Positions 1 through 8,874 of a stretch of 29,419 nucleotides of DNA are shown here, one piece after another (the stretch's first letter is position 1; the number at the start of each line of letters is the position of its first letter). The stretch is from Promethearchaeia archaeon (GTDB taxonomy: Archaea; Asgardarchaeota; Lokiarchaeia; Sigyniarchaeales; SOKP01). The notes beneath the pieces were generated by a model, which was not told where the DNA came from, made no database searches, and saw nothing but the letters and a program-made list of their open reading frames with translations. The translations under genes and the position numbers were made by a program. The stretch lies in the NCBI GenBank assembly GCA_029856295.1, contig JAHQWS010000226.1, positions 1 to 29,419 on the forward strand. The letters are read 5' to 3'.

Positions 1-888
1 TTCTGTTCATTCAGCCTACCTGCAGAGCACGCAGTTGCTTTCCTGCTTACTATCGATGAAATAAAAGATTGGGTTATAGAAGCTAAGAAGGCTGGTTGTT
101 CTGAAGTGTGTATTCAAGGTGGTATAAATCCCGAATTAAATTTTGACTATTATTTAGATGTTTTGAAAACTGTTAAAAAAGTAGATTCACGTATTCATAC
201 TCACGCTTTTTCACCTCAAGAAATATTTTATATGTCAAAACTATACGATGATTCAATAGAAAATACTTTGAAAGAACTTAAGAAAGCTGGTTTAGATTCA
301 ATCCCGGGTACAGCAGCAGAAATCTTAGTTGATGAGGTTAGAAAAATAGTATGCCCAAATAAAGTCAGTACTGCTCAATGGATAAATATTATTTCTACGG
401 CTCACAATCTACGAATTCCAAGCACTTCAACCATAATGTATGGGCATATTGAAGATTTAAAGGATAGAATTGCACATTTAGAGGTTTTAAGAAATATTCA
501 AAAAGAAACCCATGGTTTTACCGAACTTGTTCCTTTACCATTTGTAAAAGAAAAGCCCGTATTATCAAGATTAGAGAATAATCCTTTGAAACCAAGTTAT
601 GGAATGGCTGATTTAAAACTATTTTGTGTAGCGAGAATATTCTTAAATAATTATATTGATAACCTACAATGCTCCTGGGTTAAATTAGGCCCAAAATTCG
701 CTCAAGTCTCATTGAACTATGGAGTAAACGATTTTTCGGGAACACTAATGGAAGAAAATATTTCAAGAAGCGCCGGTGCTGAATATGGTCAGTATTTATC
801 TCCAGATGAAATGATTCAAATTATTAAAGCAGCCGGAAAACGCCCTGCTCAGAGAGATACATTATATAATATTTTGGAGTATTACTAA
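1..888 (+). CDS. cofH: 5-amino-6-(D-ribitylamino)uracil--L-tyrosine 4-hydroxyphenyl transferase CofH, 5'-truncated by window edge
   Basis: This is the radical-SAM subunit that joins tyrosine to a ribityl-uracil to form the deazaflavin (Fo) part of coenzyme F420. The reading frame is open from base 1 and begins FCSF, which corresponds to the end of the CxxxCxxC cluster motif, so roughly the first 50-70 residues lie outside the window. Visible family signatures are VCIQGGINPEL (from codon 36), HTHAFSPQEI, PGTAAEIL, STAQW, TSTIMYGH and FTELVPLPFV, in the CofH order; these distinguish it from CofG. A GTG at 106 could be mistaken for a start, but the homology continues upstream of it. The gene ends TAA at 886-888 and is followed by an 80-bp gap. 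It implies F420 as a redox carrier, in keeping with the H4MPT genes further along. Confidence 0.93.
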   Translation, partial: FCSFSLPAEHAVAFLLTIDEIKDWVIEAKKAGCSEVCIQGGINPELNFDYYLDVLKTVKKVDSRIHTHAFSPQEIFYMSKLYDDSIENTLKELKKAGLDSIPGTAAEILVDEVRKIVCPNKVSTAQWINIISTAHNLRIPSTSTIMYGHIEDLKDRIAHLEVLRNIQKETHGFTELVPLPFVKEKPVLSRLENNPLKPSYGMADLKLFCVARIFLNNYIDNLQCSWVKLGPKFAQVSLNYGVNDFSGTLMEENISRSAGAEYGQYLSPDEMIQIIKAAGKRPAQRDTLYNILEYY

Positions 889-968
889 TTTAGATTTTCA
901 ATATATGAATAGTTTTAATTTTTATAATTCCTTAAAATTTACATCAACAAAAAAAAGGAGTTGATTAT

Positions 969-1262
969 ATGACTATCACAATAATTGCTGCAATTAAGGT
1001 AAAAGAAGGAAAAATGGAAGAAGCAATCGAGCTCTTAAAAGAAATTGTTCCAAAAATTAAAGCATCTGAGCCAGGATGTTTAGAATATATCCCTCATACC
1101 GTAAAAGGGTCGAAAGAAAAAGATACGATTCTATTCTATGAAAAATATGCGGATGATAAGGCATTAAAAGAACATATGGCAAATTTAGGAAAAAATATGG
1201 CAAAATTGGGACCCCTTTTGGTACCGGGTATGGATATGAAAACTTGTTTTGAAATTTTATAA
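969..1262 (+). CDS. Antibiotic biosynthesis monooxygenase (ABM/YgiN-type) domain protein
   Basis: A 97-aa single-domain protein of the dimeric alpha+beta barrel ABM superfamily, which includes quinol and heme-degrading monooxygenases. Seen: an N-terminal beta strand (ITIIAAIKVKEG), a long amphipathic helix, the EPGCLEY segment typical of the family, an LFYEKYAD strand and the KEHMANL helix. The length is normal for the family. The start has a good ribosome site, AAAAAAGGAG about 8 nt before ATG. It stands alone between cofH and a convergent gene. Substrate cannot be read from the sequence; in an anaerobe such proteins may act on quinone-like or heme substrates or bind small molecules without oxygen. 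Confidence 0.85.
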   Translation: MTITIIAAIKVKEGKMEEAIELLKEIVPKIKASEPGCLEYIPHTVKGSKEKDTILFYEKYADDKALKEHMANLGKNMAKLGPLLVPGMDMKTCFEIL

Positions 1263-1287
1263 AAACTTTCTTTTTATTTTTATTTTC
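1263..1287. terminator. T-rich convergent terminator region
   Basis: The 25 bp between the convergent stops at 1262 and 1288 are almost wholly T on the plus strand in three short runs, as in archaeal intrinsic termination without a hairpin. Function is inferred from position and composition only. Confidence 0.4.
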
Positions 1288-2697
1288 TCAAAACCTCTGT
1301 TTATTATCAGGTTTTAAAATCTCTATAGTAGGAATATATTTTTTTACATAATAAATAAAAATCAAGATTGGTATAACTACAATCGCACTAATTAAAAATG
1401 TTACCTGATTTAAATTATCAGTAAATTCACTTTTTTTAGGTTTAAAATCAACTTTTCCGTTCCGGATTTCTATAACTTCAATTTCTTCATCGCTAAACTC
1501 TCGCAGTACTCGTAATAATGCTGATATAGCATGTTGTGTATAATCGATACGGATTAGATAGGCATCGTCCACATCAAAACCTCTATGAAATCCTCCAAAT
1601 GCTCTTTGAGGACGCCCTAATTGATTTTCTTTACGAAATTGGAGCGATAAAATCCATTCTATTCCTGCTTTTAAACAATTATGGTAGTTATTAATCCGTT
1701 CGGTATCTTCTTCAGATTTAGCAACTCGCAGAGCATCTCCAATTCCCTCAAGATAGACTCCAGTATTGACCGTTGGTCCAACAATATAACCATAAAGAGA
1801 GTTTCCTAAATCATCGACATCATCTATCAAATTTTGTCTTCCTATTTGAATATCAGTCATTTCAAAACAAAAATCCAAAAATTTATCATCATCAGTTAAT
1901 CTATACCATTTCGCACAACCGGAAGATGCCCAAGGTATAAAAGCCGAATCGTCATAATCATAATCGCTTGACCAGTAAAACTCAAGAGCATCTTCAATAG
2001 CTTTAAGATATTCTTTTTTTTCTAGCATATCGTAAGCCATTGCAAGCGCATAAAAAGCTTCTCCTGAATAATATAAATTTTCTTCTTTCTTTCCATATAT
2101 CCCCGCAAATGCACCATCATTCCGCTGTTGAGAAACAATAAAATTGGCAAATTTTTCAACATATATATTATATCTCTCGTTGCCAGTTGCCTGCCAATAC
2201 CGCACCATACCTAAAATTGCGAGTGAGACAGTTCCAACTTTCATTTTCGTATTGTAATTAATCGCCCATTCATTCAAACTTATCCTATAGGTAAATTCCA
2301 ATAGGTATTCTAAACCTGTTAGCCCTACAGCTAAATATTTCTCTTCTTCTAATTCTTTATACAAATCTAACATAGCATAAGTGGTTCCGGCATGCCTCAC
2401 TATATTGTAATCTGAATCATCGTATATGTCATTTTCGGCATCATAAATATAACGATATTTTCCATTACAACATTGCGAAAATTCAATGTTATCGCCTGCG
2501 TAGCGAGCACATTCCTCAACTTTACTATCTGCAATTCCCTCCTTGTAATATTCAGGACGTTCCCAGTCGGGATCTCCCTCCCAATCTTTAAAGCAATACG
2601 GATGATAGAAGAAAATCAAATATCTGAGAAAAATGGCTATATTGGTGAATAAAAGACATAATACAAAAATTGATAATACTTTTTTTTTCTTGCCCAT
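1288..2697 (-). CDS. Membrane-anchored six-hairpin (alpha/alpha-barrel) glycosidase-like protein
   Basis: A 469-aa protein with hydrophobic segments at both ends. Residues about 8-32 form an N-terminal anchor and about 430-455 a C-terminal membrane helix, followed by a basic tail. Between them lie repeated helical hairpins of the six-hairpin-glycosidase type (for example the VGTVSLAILGMVRYW, FIVSQQRNDGAFAG, YYSGEAFYALAMAY and GIGDALRVA segments), spaced as in unsaturated glucuronyl hydrolases and related sugar-active enzymes. The acidic N-terminal stretch (EGDPDWERPEYY) and Cys pair near residues 74-75 suggest an extracytoplasmic domain. Specific activity is not identifiable. It may trim or bind polysaccharide or N-glycans at the cell surface. 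It starts with ATG at 2697 without a clear Shine-Dalgarno; an AT-rich TATA-like stretch lies just upstream, so it may be leaderless. Confidence 0.6.
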   Translation of the reverse strand: MGKKKKVLSIFVLCLLFTNIAIFLRYLIFFYHPYCFKDWEGDPDWERPEYYKEGIADSKVEECARYAGDNIEFSQCCNGKYRYIYDAENDIYDDSDYNIVRHAGTTYAMLDLYKELEEEKYLAVGLTGLEYLLEFTYRISLNEWAINYNTKMKVGTVSLAILGMVRYWQATGNERYNIYVEKFANFIVSQQRNDGAFAGIYGKKEENLYYSGEAFYALAMAYDMLEKKEYLKAIEDALEFYWSSDYDYDDSAFIPWASSGCAKWYRLTDDDKFLDFCFEMTDIQIGRQNLIDDVDDLGNSLYGYIVGPTVNTGVYLEGIGDALRVAKSEEDTERINNYHNCLKAGIEWILSLQFRKENQLGRPQRAFGGFHRGFDVDDAYLIRIDYTQHAISALLRVLREFSDEEIEVIEIRNGKVDFKPKKSEFTDNLNQVTFLISAIVVIPILIFIYYVKKYIPTIEILKPDNKQRF

Positions 2698-2787
2698 TTA
2701 ATTATAGTTTTAATTTCAGATATAAATAAAAATTTGCATTTGAAGTATTAAAAAATGAAATTGTAGTTTTTTCTCTTCTTCGATTAG

Positions 2788-4359
2788 TTACTCATCTTGG
2801 ATATAAGGTTTTCCCATAAATAAACAATTTTCAGCTTTTTTTAATTCTCTCCCTAAATAATTTATGTGATAAAAATTATCTGACAACTTCATATCAATTA
2901 ATTTTTTACTAATAGCTTCCGCGTTTCTGCCAATTAAAGTGTTTAATAATTTATGGTCATTTGAAAAATGGAGAACATAAATTTTTCCATCATAATGACT
3001 TATGTATATTTTAAAATATCCCTTCTCATCGGATTCATAATTAGTGTTCATATTATTAACTAATATTGCTTTATTATTATCAATATTAGGATTTTCTTGA
3101 GAAGTTTTGCCTTTAGCCTTAAAAATAGTGGTACCGAGATTTATTGGAGGTGTTTTTCTACTTTTTGCAATGTAATTTAATTTTACGCTTTCTTTTAATT
3201 CCCTTACGCCTCCCATCAGTTTTGTACTATGTTCAACAGTAAATAAAATGCCCATATCCAATTCAATAGCAATACTTGCTAAAAGTCCGTTTATTCCAAT
3301 GGAGTCAATGTCCATTAGTTCTACCACATTTGAAATTCCAAAAAATAATGGCAATTCAATATTATGATATATTGATTCATTAATTTTCTTTTTATATAGA
3401 AAATATGCTTCCAATGAATTACATATCCCTGGAGATATAGGTGTTTCTAAAAGAGGATCTGCGATTAATTTTTTAAATCCATTTTGCTGCAATTCTTTTG
3501 TCAGGTTAAACAAATTTTCAATGCGGGTATTGGGATCATTTGGAAAATATGCTCTACTAATATTAGTAGGGAGTATCACTATAGGAATGTCTTTAGGTAT
3601 ATTTAGAAATTTCTTGTAATTGCCAAGATCTAAGCTAAGAATCATATCAATTCCATCACTGACAGCAGCTAAGATTTCATTAGAATCCATTGAATCAATA
3701 CTAATTAGAACTTTAAAATTCTTTCTTATGAGATAAATAATTTCTTTTATTCTCTGAGGTGCTGGTTTATTAGCTACACAGCCTATATCGATGATATTTG
3801 CCCCGGAATCAATATAATGTTTTGTCTTTTTTAATATGCTTTTATCATCTTTTTCTGTACAATTTACGATCTCCGCAATAATTGGGGGTGGTAGATTCCG
3901 TCCTATTATTATATCCGATGTATTTTCATTAATAAAAAAAGTATGGTGTCCTAAGTTGCTTTTCGCAATCTCTACTTGCTCCTTAACTATTTCTTTATAT
4001 AAATTTTCACCAGAAATTTTAAATATCCTATTAGCTGGGATTGAAGTTGATAATGATACTTTTTCAATATTATTCAAGATCATGGGGAGATCAGAAGCAA
4101 ATTCAGGACCCTTTTTAATCATAATAGAGAACTCTTCTTCTAATTTGATTGTATCCCATTGAACAAATCCCGGGAGTAATATTAAATCAAAATTAGAGAG
4201 GTTAACATTGTTCAGAATAGAATTTGTTATATGTTCAGTTAAAAATGCGGAGACTGAAACAGGAGCTTTCTCAATAGCAATATCATGGCTTGTTATTCCA
4301 CGTATTACCTTCTTAATTATTGGATAACTACTTTCCCCTGTAATTATTAAAATTTTAAT
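2788..4359 (-). CDS. Dihydropteroate synthase-like protein (DUF6513/MJ0107-type), probable ATT start
   Basis: A pterin-binding TIM-barrel protein found in H4MPT-using archaea and thought to act in, or near, methanopterin assembly. With the extended start it is 523 aa. Residues 1-80 hold the N-terminal domain (KILIITGES, APVSVSAFLT, FDLILLPGF). The barrel follows from about residue 165 with AEIVNC, SGANIIDIGC, LISIDS, ADPLLETPISPG, FFGISNVVELMDIDSIGINGLL and TVEHSTKLMGGVRELK. The first ATG (4122) would cut off the whole N-terminal domain. The frame continues upstream with good family similarity to an ATT at 4357-4359, just after an in-frame TAG. That ATT overlaps the TAA of the upstream DUF1464 gene by one base, and AAGTGAT lies 4 nt before it on the minus strand. 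Function and operon are well supported; the ATT start is inferred. Confidence 0.82.
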   Translation of the reverse strand: MKILIITGESSYPIIKKVIRGITSHDIAIEKAPVSVSAFLTEHITNSILNNVNLSNFDLILLPGFVQWDTIKLEEEFSIMIKKGPEFASDLPMILNNIEKVSLSTSIPANRIFKISGENLYKEIVKEQVEIAKSNLGHHTFFINENTSDIIIGRNLPPPIIAEIVNCTEKDDKSILKKTKHYIDSGANIIDIGCVANKPAPQRIKEIIYLIRKNFKVLISIDSMDSNEILAAVSDGIDMILSLDLGNYKKFLNIPKDIPIVILPTNISRAYFPNDPNTRIENLFNLTKELQQNGFKKLIADPLLETPISPGICNSLEAYFLYKKKINESIYHNIELPLFFGISNVVELMDIDSIGINGLLASIAIELDMGILFTVEHSTKLMGGVRELKESVKLNYIAKSRKTPPINLGTTIFKAKGKTSQENPNIDNNKAILVNNMNTNYESDEKGYFKIYISHYDGKIYVLHFSNDHKLLNTLIGRNAEAISKKLIDMKLSDNFYHINYLGRELKKAENCLFMGKPYIQDE

Positions 4360-5446
4360 CTAAATCACTTATGAGTTTATCTTTATCAAATGGAATGAAA
4401 ATATCATCTAAAATTGAACCCGAAGCTTCCTGAATCCTAAGATTTTTTACGATTGGTGCAAATTCTCCACCTAATAATCCATTTGCGATCATTGCTGCTC
4501 CTTGCGCCGCACGTTTAGCGATTTGACTATATGATTTCATTAGTCTTACTTGTGCAACATCTTTTAAGCCTTTAATAATCCTGTCTCTTAAATAAACCAA
4601 ATCAGTACCCCTTCCGGCCAATAGTATTTCTTTTATTTTATCTTTACTTGAAAAAGAGGAGGAGATTCCAAACACCGCTTTTTTAACGCTTGATAAGTAC
4701 GCTTTTAGCGCAGTTTTAATTTGATCGTCTTTTTCTGCGAGTAAGGTAATTTCTTTTAAACTTAAATCGGAATATCCAGCAATAGAGGCCACTCCACCTT
4801 TATATATATTTTTCTTTTTAATAATCTTAATTAAATATGCCAATTCTCCATCTAAACTTCCACACGCTCTGAATCCCATTATATTTGAGCCCCCTATACC
4901 ATCAATTATTTGTCCATTTTCAATAGCTAACACGGCGGTAAAACCGTAACCAATTTCGACCATGATAAAATTGGTTTCTCTTGGGGGTATTTTAAACTTC
5001 TCCATTTGATCCCTTATGCCGGTGACCGCCGTACATAATTTATCGGCAGTTCCCATATCGATTTTATTTATCTTCCGATATCGCGGAATAGTTGGCAGAT
5101 GTTTAACGCCGGGGACAATAATACCGGGGATATTATCGGCTTTAATCAATCTTAAGATTTCCCCTAATCCTATAAGCTTATCTTTTTCTTTCTGTTCAAA
5201 TTTAAGTAATGTATAGAAGATATCTTTTTCCGTTAAATCTTTTACATCCTTTAAAGGCAGTCCAAAACCACTAGGAGCTACCATCAAATCAATATTCTCA
5301 ACCGATTTTATAATTGTTATAGCTTTTTGGGGTTCATGAACTAATTCTTTTGTTGGTATTGAAGTATCTAATATTATTTTGTTATCTTCTAATCCAAAGA
5401 AATCCCATGATTTGCTGCCCGGATCAATTCCGATTACTCTAACCAA
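4355..5446 (-). CDS. DUF1464 family protein (ASKHA-fold, butyrate-kinase-like)
   Basis: A 363-aa protein with an N-terminal phosphate-binding strand-turn (VIGIDPGSKSWD) of the actin/Hsp70/sugar-kinase fold, a central NFIMVEIGYGFTAVLAIENG segment and a C-terminal ILLAGRGTDLVYLRD adenosine-type motif. This order and length match the archaeal DUF1464 family, whose biochemical role is not established to my knowledge. The start is TTG at 5444-5446, giving MVRVIGID. The gene runs straight into the dihydropteroate-synthase-like gene with a one-base overlap, so the two are probably co-transcribed and translationally coupled. That suggests a role connected with pterin cofactors, although this is guilt by association. 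Confidence 0.8.
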   Translation of the reverse strand: MVRVIGIDPGSKSWDFFGLEDNKIILDTSIPTKELVHEPQKAITIIKSVENIDLMVAPSGFGLPLKDVKDLTEKDIFYTLLKFEQKEKDKLIGLGEILRLIKADNIPGIIVPGVKHLPTIPRYRKINKIDMGTADKLCTAVTGIRDQMEKFKIPPRETNFIMVEIGYGFTAVLAIENGQIIDGIGGSNIMGFRACGSLDGELAYLIKIIKKKNIYKGGVASIAGYSDLSLKEITLLAEKDDQIKTALKAYLSSVKKAVFGISSSFSSKDKIKEILLAGRGTDLVYLRDRIIKGLKDVAQVRLMKSYSQIAKRAAQGAAMIANGLLGGEFAPIVKNLRIQEASGSILDDIFIPFDKDKLISDLD

Positions 5447-5660
5447 TAGGAATCAAAATAATTTATGAATAATTTAAAGAGTCTCTTAATTGATGTTATC
5501 ATTTATTTTTTAAAATAATTGCTCTTTCAAAATTAATAAAAAAACTTATAGAATTTAAGTTGAAGATATAAAAAATGTTAAAAATTTTTTAATCATAGTT
5601 AAAAATTGTATAAATTCAATGTATAACAAATAACTAAATTATGAATTTGAGGTGAAAAAC
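5447..5660. promoter_or_regulatory. Divergent promoter region (DUF1464 gene / rubrerythrin-like gene)
   Basis: 214 bp of very AT-rich DNA between divergent genes. Several TATA-like stretches are visible, such as CTTATAGAAT near 5550 and TTGTATAAAT near 5605. I cannot assign them with confidence, and I see no clear operator palindrome. Confidence 0.4.
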
Positions 5661-6191
5661 ATGGCAGTAGGAGTATGGGTTTGTAAAATCTGCGGCGAAG
5701 CTTATATTGGCAAAGGAAAGCCAAGCAGATGTCCATTTTGTGGAGCATATGACAAATATATCGTTGATTCAAAAAAATATGACGACACTGGTGATTGGGA
5801 TGTTGAATTAAATGACGTCGATAAGGCGAATGTCGAAAAAGCGTTAGGTGTTGAGATTTCAAACAATCTTTTCTATAAGTGTGCATCGAAAAAAGTAAAA
5901 GAAATTGATGGCCAAAAACTTTTTAAAATCCTCGCAAAGGTTGAGGGGGAACACGCCTCGGTTTGGAAAAAAATCCTTAAATTGGATGAGATAAAGTGGG
6001 AACCCCCTGAAACATGCGTAGACGATTATAAAGCAGATCTAGAAGATTCACACGCAAGAGAGGATAGGGCAATAAAATTTTACGGCGAGGCTGCTAAAGC
6101 TGCTAAAACCCCAAGAGTAAAGGAAATTTTTGAAGCCTTCGTAGAAGTAGAAACCGATCATCTAAAGTTATCGGAAGTAAGGCTTAAATAG
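5661..6191 (+). CDS. Rubrerythrin-like protein with N-terminal rubredoxin-type domain
   Basis: A 176-aa protein. An N-terminal rubredoxin-type metal site has C8xxC11 and C24xxC27, and a ferritin-like diiron four-helix domain follows (GEHASVWKK, EDSHAREDRAIKFYGEAAKAAKTP, VEVETDHLKLSE). The order is reversed relative to classical rubrerythrin, which carries rubredoxin at the C-terminus; the reversed form is known in anaerobes. Such proteins reduce hydrogen peroxide with electrons from the rubredoxin site. The frame also has a GTG at 5652, but GAGGTGA at 5649-5655 is a strong ribosome site placed correctly for ATG 5661, so I start there. Monocistronic, with a poly-T stretch about 50 bp downstream. 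A role in oxidative-stress defence fits the oxygen-sensitive GRE next door. Confidence 0.88.
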   Translation: MAVGVWVCKICGEAYIGKGKPSRCPFCGAYDKYIVDSKKYDDTGDWDVELNDVDKANVEKALGVEISNNLFYKCASKKVKEIDGQKLFKILAKVEGEHASVWKKILKLDEIKWEPPETCVDDYKADLEDSHAREDRAIKFYGEAAKAAKTPRVKEIFEAFVEVETDHLKLSEVRLK

Positions 6192-6238
6192 TGATAAGCG
6201 TTTCTGTACGCTATTATTCATTCACTGACTAATAATAC

Positions 6239-6247
6239 TTTTTTTTT
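6239..6247 (+). terminator. Poly-T terminator after rubrerythrin-like gene
   Basis: A run of nine T about 48 bp past the stop codon, followed by more T-rich sequence. This is typical of archaeal intrinsic terminators. A 4-bp AGCG/CGCT stem lies upstream but is too short to matter. Confidence 0.5.
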
Positions 6248-6288
6248 ATTTCTATATTTAAATAATGCTTTATATTTTGAAAAACTAA

Positions 6289-6298
6289 CTTATAAATA
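6289..6298 (+). promoter_or_regulatory. TATA box of the glycyl radical enzyme gene
   Basis: CTTATAAATA, preceded by the A-rich BRE-like GAAAAACTAA, is a near-ideal archaeal TATA element. It lies 55 nt before the ATG at 6353, so transcription should start near 6322 and leave a leader of about 30 nt with the AAGGTA ribosome site. Confidence 0.65.
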
Positions 6299-6352
6299 CC
6301 AATTATCATAGTTTTACATAGATTATTATCTAAATTATTTAAGGTAAAGAAA

Positions 6353-8830
6353 ATGAGTAAAACCGAACCTAAATATCAAATTGCTGAACCTCATGATTTA
6401 TCTCGTCGATCCAAATGGCTTAGAGATTATTTTTTTAAGGGTGCAGAGAGGGAATGGAATAACGAGATTACAGCATTTACAACTGATACTGATTGGGACA
6501 TAGTTTATTTTGAAGGAGATCATTATGTCGCCCCAGAAACCCATTTTTACATCCAAATATTAGGTAAAAATGATAGGGGAGTTTTTGCATCTTCTTTTAG
6601 ATCAATAGCTTTTCCAGTTAAGCTTACTGAAGATTTTTGGGAACTATCTCTACCAGAACGAAGAATTGTATTTTTTGAAGAGGTTATGTTAAATTATATT
6701 CCTCAGGAAATTATTTCTGAAAATGACCTAATCGCAGGGGGAAGATTTAACACACATTTATCAAAATGTCTCAATGAAATGGAAGCAAAAGAATTTTGGA
6801 AAAAGAATATAAAAAATAGAGAAGCCGTCTTTAAATATCATAAATCTGGTTTTGGAAATCTCGGTGCTACTTCTGGTCATATTATTCCCGATTACGAGGG
6901 AGTTGTTAAGAAAGGATTTAAATATTTTCACGAAAAAGCAAAAGATAGGTATGCCCAGTTAAGCAAAGAAGAAAAATTAGGTCCAAAAGGACATGAACTT
7001 AGAGCAATGATAAGAGCTACTGAAATTCCTAGAAAATTAGCAATAAAATATGCTGAAGAATGTAGAAGATTAAAAAATGAGGCGTCCACTCCTGAAAGAG
7101 TCGAAGAACTTGAACAGATGGCAAAGAATCTAGAACGTGTTCCGTGGGAACCTGCAGAAACATTCTGGCAAGCAGTCCAAGCAATATGGCTTGTGCATAT
7201 GCTTGTCATGGCTGAAGAATCTTATCCTGGACCTGGACTTTCGTTTGGTCGAACTGATCAGCATCTATGGGAACTTTATAAAAAGGATATTATTAATGAG
7301 AAAAATATTACAAAAGATTTTGCTAAAGAAATATTGGGAAGTTTCTGGTTTCATTGTAATACTGTATATGATTCAATGATTAAAGTTGGAAAACAAGGAA
7401 TTACATCCGCATTTGGTCAATTAATGACATTATCAGGATGTGGTTCTAACGGAGAAGATCTGACAAATGAGTTAACTTATACAATATTAGATGTGATCGA
7501 TGAATGGCACCCCATCTTAGAACCGAAGCCAAATGTAAGACTCCATAGAAATTCCCCTGATAGACTACTTGATTTAGTAGTAGATATAATAGCCAGATCT
7601 CAAGGAGCACCATTTTTAATTAATTTTGATGAACGTTCTATAGCGGGGATGATAAAAGAGGGGATACCAAAAGAAGATGCTTGGAATTATGCATGTGTGG
7701 GGTGTTTAGAGAACACGATGCAAGGAAATGATAGAAGTGGAACCGTCAATATAAACCCAAATTTGGTAAAAACCATTGAATTAACGCTGTGGAATGGAAA
7801 GAATATGCCAGGAAATGATGTAGCAACAAAACCTGGTGAACAAATTGGACCAGAAACGGGAGAACCTGAAAATTTTGAAACATGGGAAGAATTATGGAGT
7901 GCATGGAAAAAGCAAATTCAATTCATGATAAAATACACAGCAGATGTCTACAATCTAACCGAAGAACTTCGCGGAGAGTTTCTCCCTACACCTTATTTAT
8001 CAACTTTTGTTCATGATTGTATTGAAAAAGGATTGGATGTACGAAATGGTGGTCCTGTACATCGATTTATTACAGTTGAAGGGGTTGGTTATGCAACTAT
8101 GGTTGATTCCTTATTAGCAATTAAAAAGTTAGTGTACGACGATAAAAGGTATACGATCTCTCAAATCAAAGAAGCAATGTTAAATGATTTCGAGGGATAC
8201 GAAGTTATACAGACTTACTTAAAGAATAAGGCTCCTAAATACGGAAATGATGAGGATGATGCCGATGAGGTGGCTAGAATGGTAATGGAAACTTGGAGTG
8301 ATGAGAGCTGGAAATATAAAACGCCAACAGACTTTCAATTTCGTCCTGGAATGTTATCGTGGAATTATTGGGCTGGTGAAGATGCAAGCTTTACAATAGC
8401 AACTCCAGATGGTCGAAAAAAGGGGACTTTTCTTTCAAATGCGATTTGTCCTGTTAACGGAAGTGATAAAAAGGGACCCACGGCAGTCACTAATTCAGTT
8501 GGAAAAGTTTTAGGCGGGAAAACAGAAACTGGTGAATATATTAACTATTTACCAAATGGAGCAAGCCACACTATTACTTTCAATCCAAGTATCTTGCGAG
8601 ATCCTGAACAAAAGGAGAAATTTAAATCATACTTGAGAGGATACGTTGAGAATGGTGGAACATGCTTGCAAATAAATATGTTAGACACTGAAATGTTAAA
8701 AGATGCTCAAAAACACCCCGAAAATTATAAAAATCTATTGGTTAGAGTTACAGGATATAATGCTTATTTCACGGCTATCGGGAGAGAATTACAAAATGAG
8801 ATAATCGCAAGAGAATCTCATAGAATGTAA
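6353..8830 (+). CDS. Glycyl radical enzyme of the GCxE (decarboxylase/eliminase/C-C lyase) type, substrate unknown
   Basis: An 825-aa, full-length GRE catalytic subunit. The catalytic cysteine motif is NYACVGCLENTMQG, with thiyl Cys451 and the general-base Glu453 position of GCxE-type enzymes. The C-terminal glycyl loop is VRVTGYNAYFTAIG, with radical Gly801. Pyruvate formate-lyase has two adjacent cysteines, so this is not a PFL in the strict sense; an extra Cys448 sits three residues before Cys451. Relatives include arylacetate decarboxylases, diol/glycerol dehydratases, choline lyase, hydroxyproline dehydratase and the alkyl/benzylsuccinate synthase branch. I cannot choose among them by eye. 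Start ATG has AAGGTA upstream. The enzyme needs the activase at 15374-16384, the only one in the window. It is strictly anaerobic, because oxygen cleaves the glycyl radical. Confidence 0.92.
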   Translation: MSKTEPKYQIAEPHDLSRRSKWLRDYFFKGAEREWNNEITAFTTDTDWDIVYFEGDHYVAPETHFYIQILGKNDRGVFASSFRSIAFPVKLTEDFWELSLPERRIVFFEEVMLNYIPQEIISENDLIAGGRFNTHLSKCLNEMEAKEFWKKNIKNREAVFKYHKSGFGNLGATSGHIIPDYEGVVKKGFKYFHEKAKDRYAQLSKEEKLGPKGHELRAMIRATEIPRKLAIKYAEECRRLKNEASTPERVEELEQMAKNLERVPWEPAETFWQAVQAIWLVHMLVMAEESYPGPGLSFGRTDQHLWELYKKDIINEKNITKDFAKEILGSFWFHCNTVYDSMIKVGKQGITSAFGQLMTLSGCGSNGEDLTNELTYTILDVIDEWHPILEPKPNVRLHRNSPDRLLDLVVDIIARSQGAPFLINFDERSIAGMIKEGIPKEDAWNYACVGCLENTMQGNDRSGTVNINPNLVKTIELTLWNGKNMPGNDVATKPGEQIGPETGEPENFETWEELWSAWKKQIQFMIKYTADVYNLTEELRGEFLPTPYLSTFVHDCIEKGLDVRNGGPVHRFITVEGVGYATMVDSLLAIKKLVYDDKRYTISQIKEAMLNDFEGYEVIQTYLKNKAPKYGNDEDDADEVARMVMETWSDESWKYKTPTDFQFRPGMLSWNYWAGEDASFTIATPDGRKKGTFLSNAICPVNGSDKKGPTAVTNSVGKVLGGKTETGEYINYLPNGASHTITFNPSILRDPEQKEKFKSYLRGYVENGGTCLQINMLDTEMLKDAQKHPENYKNLLVRVTGYNAYFTAIGRELQNEIIARESHRM

Positions 8831-8874
8831 AAACTAAAAATTTTCCTTTTTTATATTACCTTATTTTTTAAAAC

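Noticed and set aside
2788..4122. ATG 4122 as the start of the DHPS-like gene
   Set aside because: It would remove a conserved 79-residue N-terminal domain that is open and family-like back to 4359.
5599..5886. 95-codon minus-strand frame over the rubrerythrin-like gene
   Set aside because: It is a shadow of conserved coding sequence, with His/Cys-rich random composition.
6353..8830. Pyruvate formate-lyase as the identity of the GRE
   Set aside because: It lacks the adjacent Cys-Cys pair of PFL and carries a GCxE motif instead; the activase also has the ferredoxin insert absent from PFL activase.
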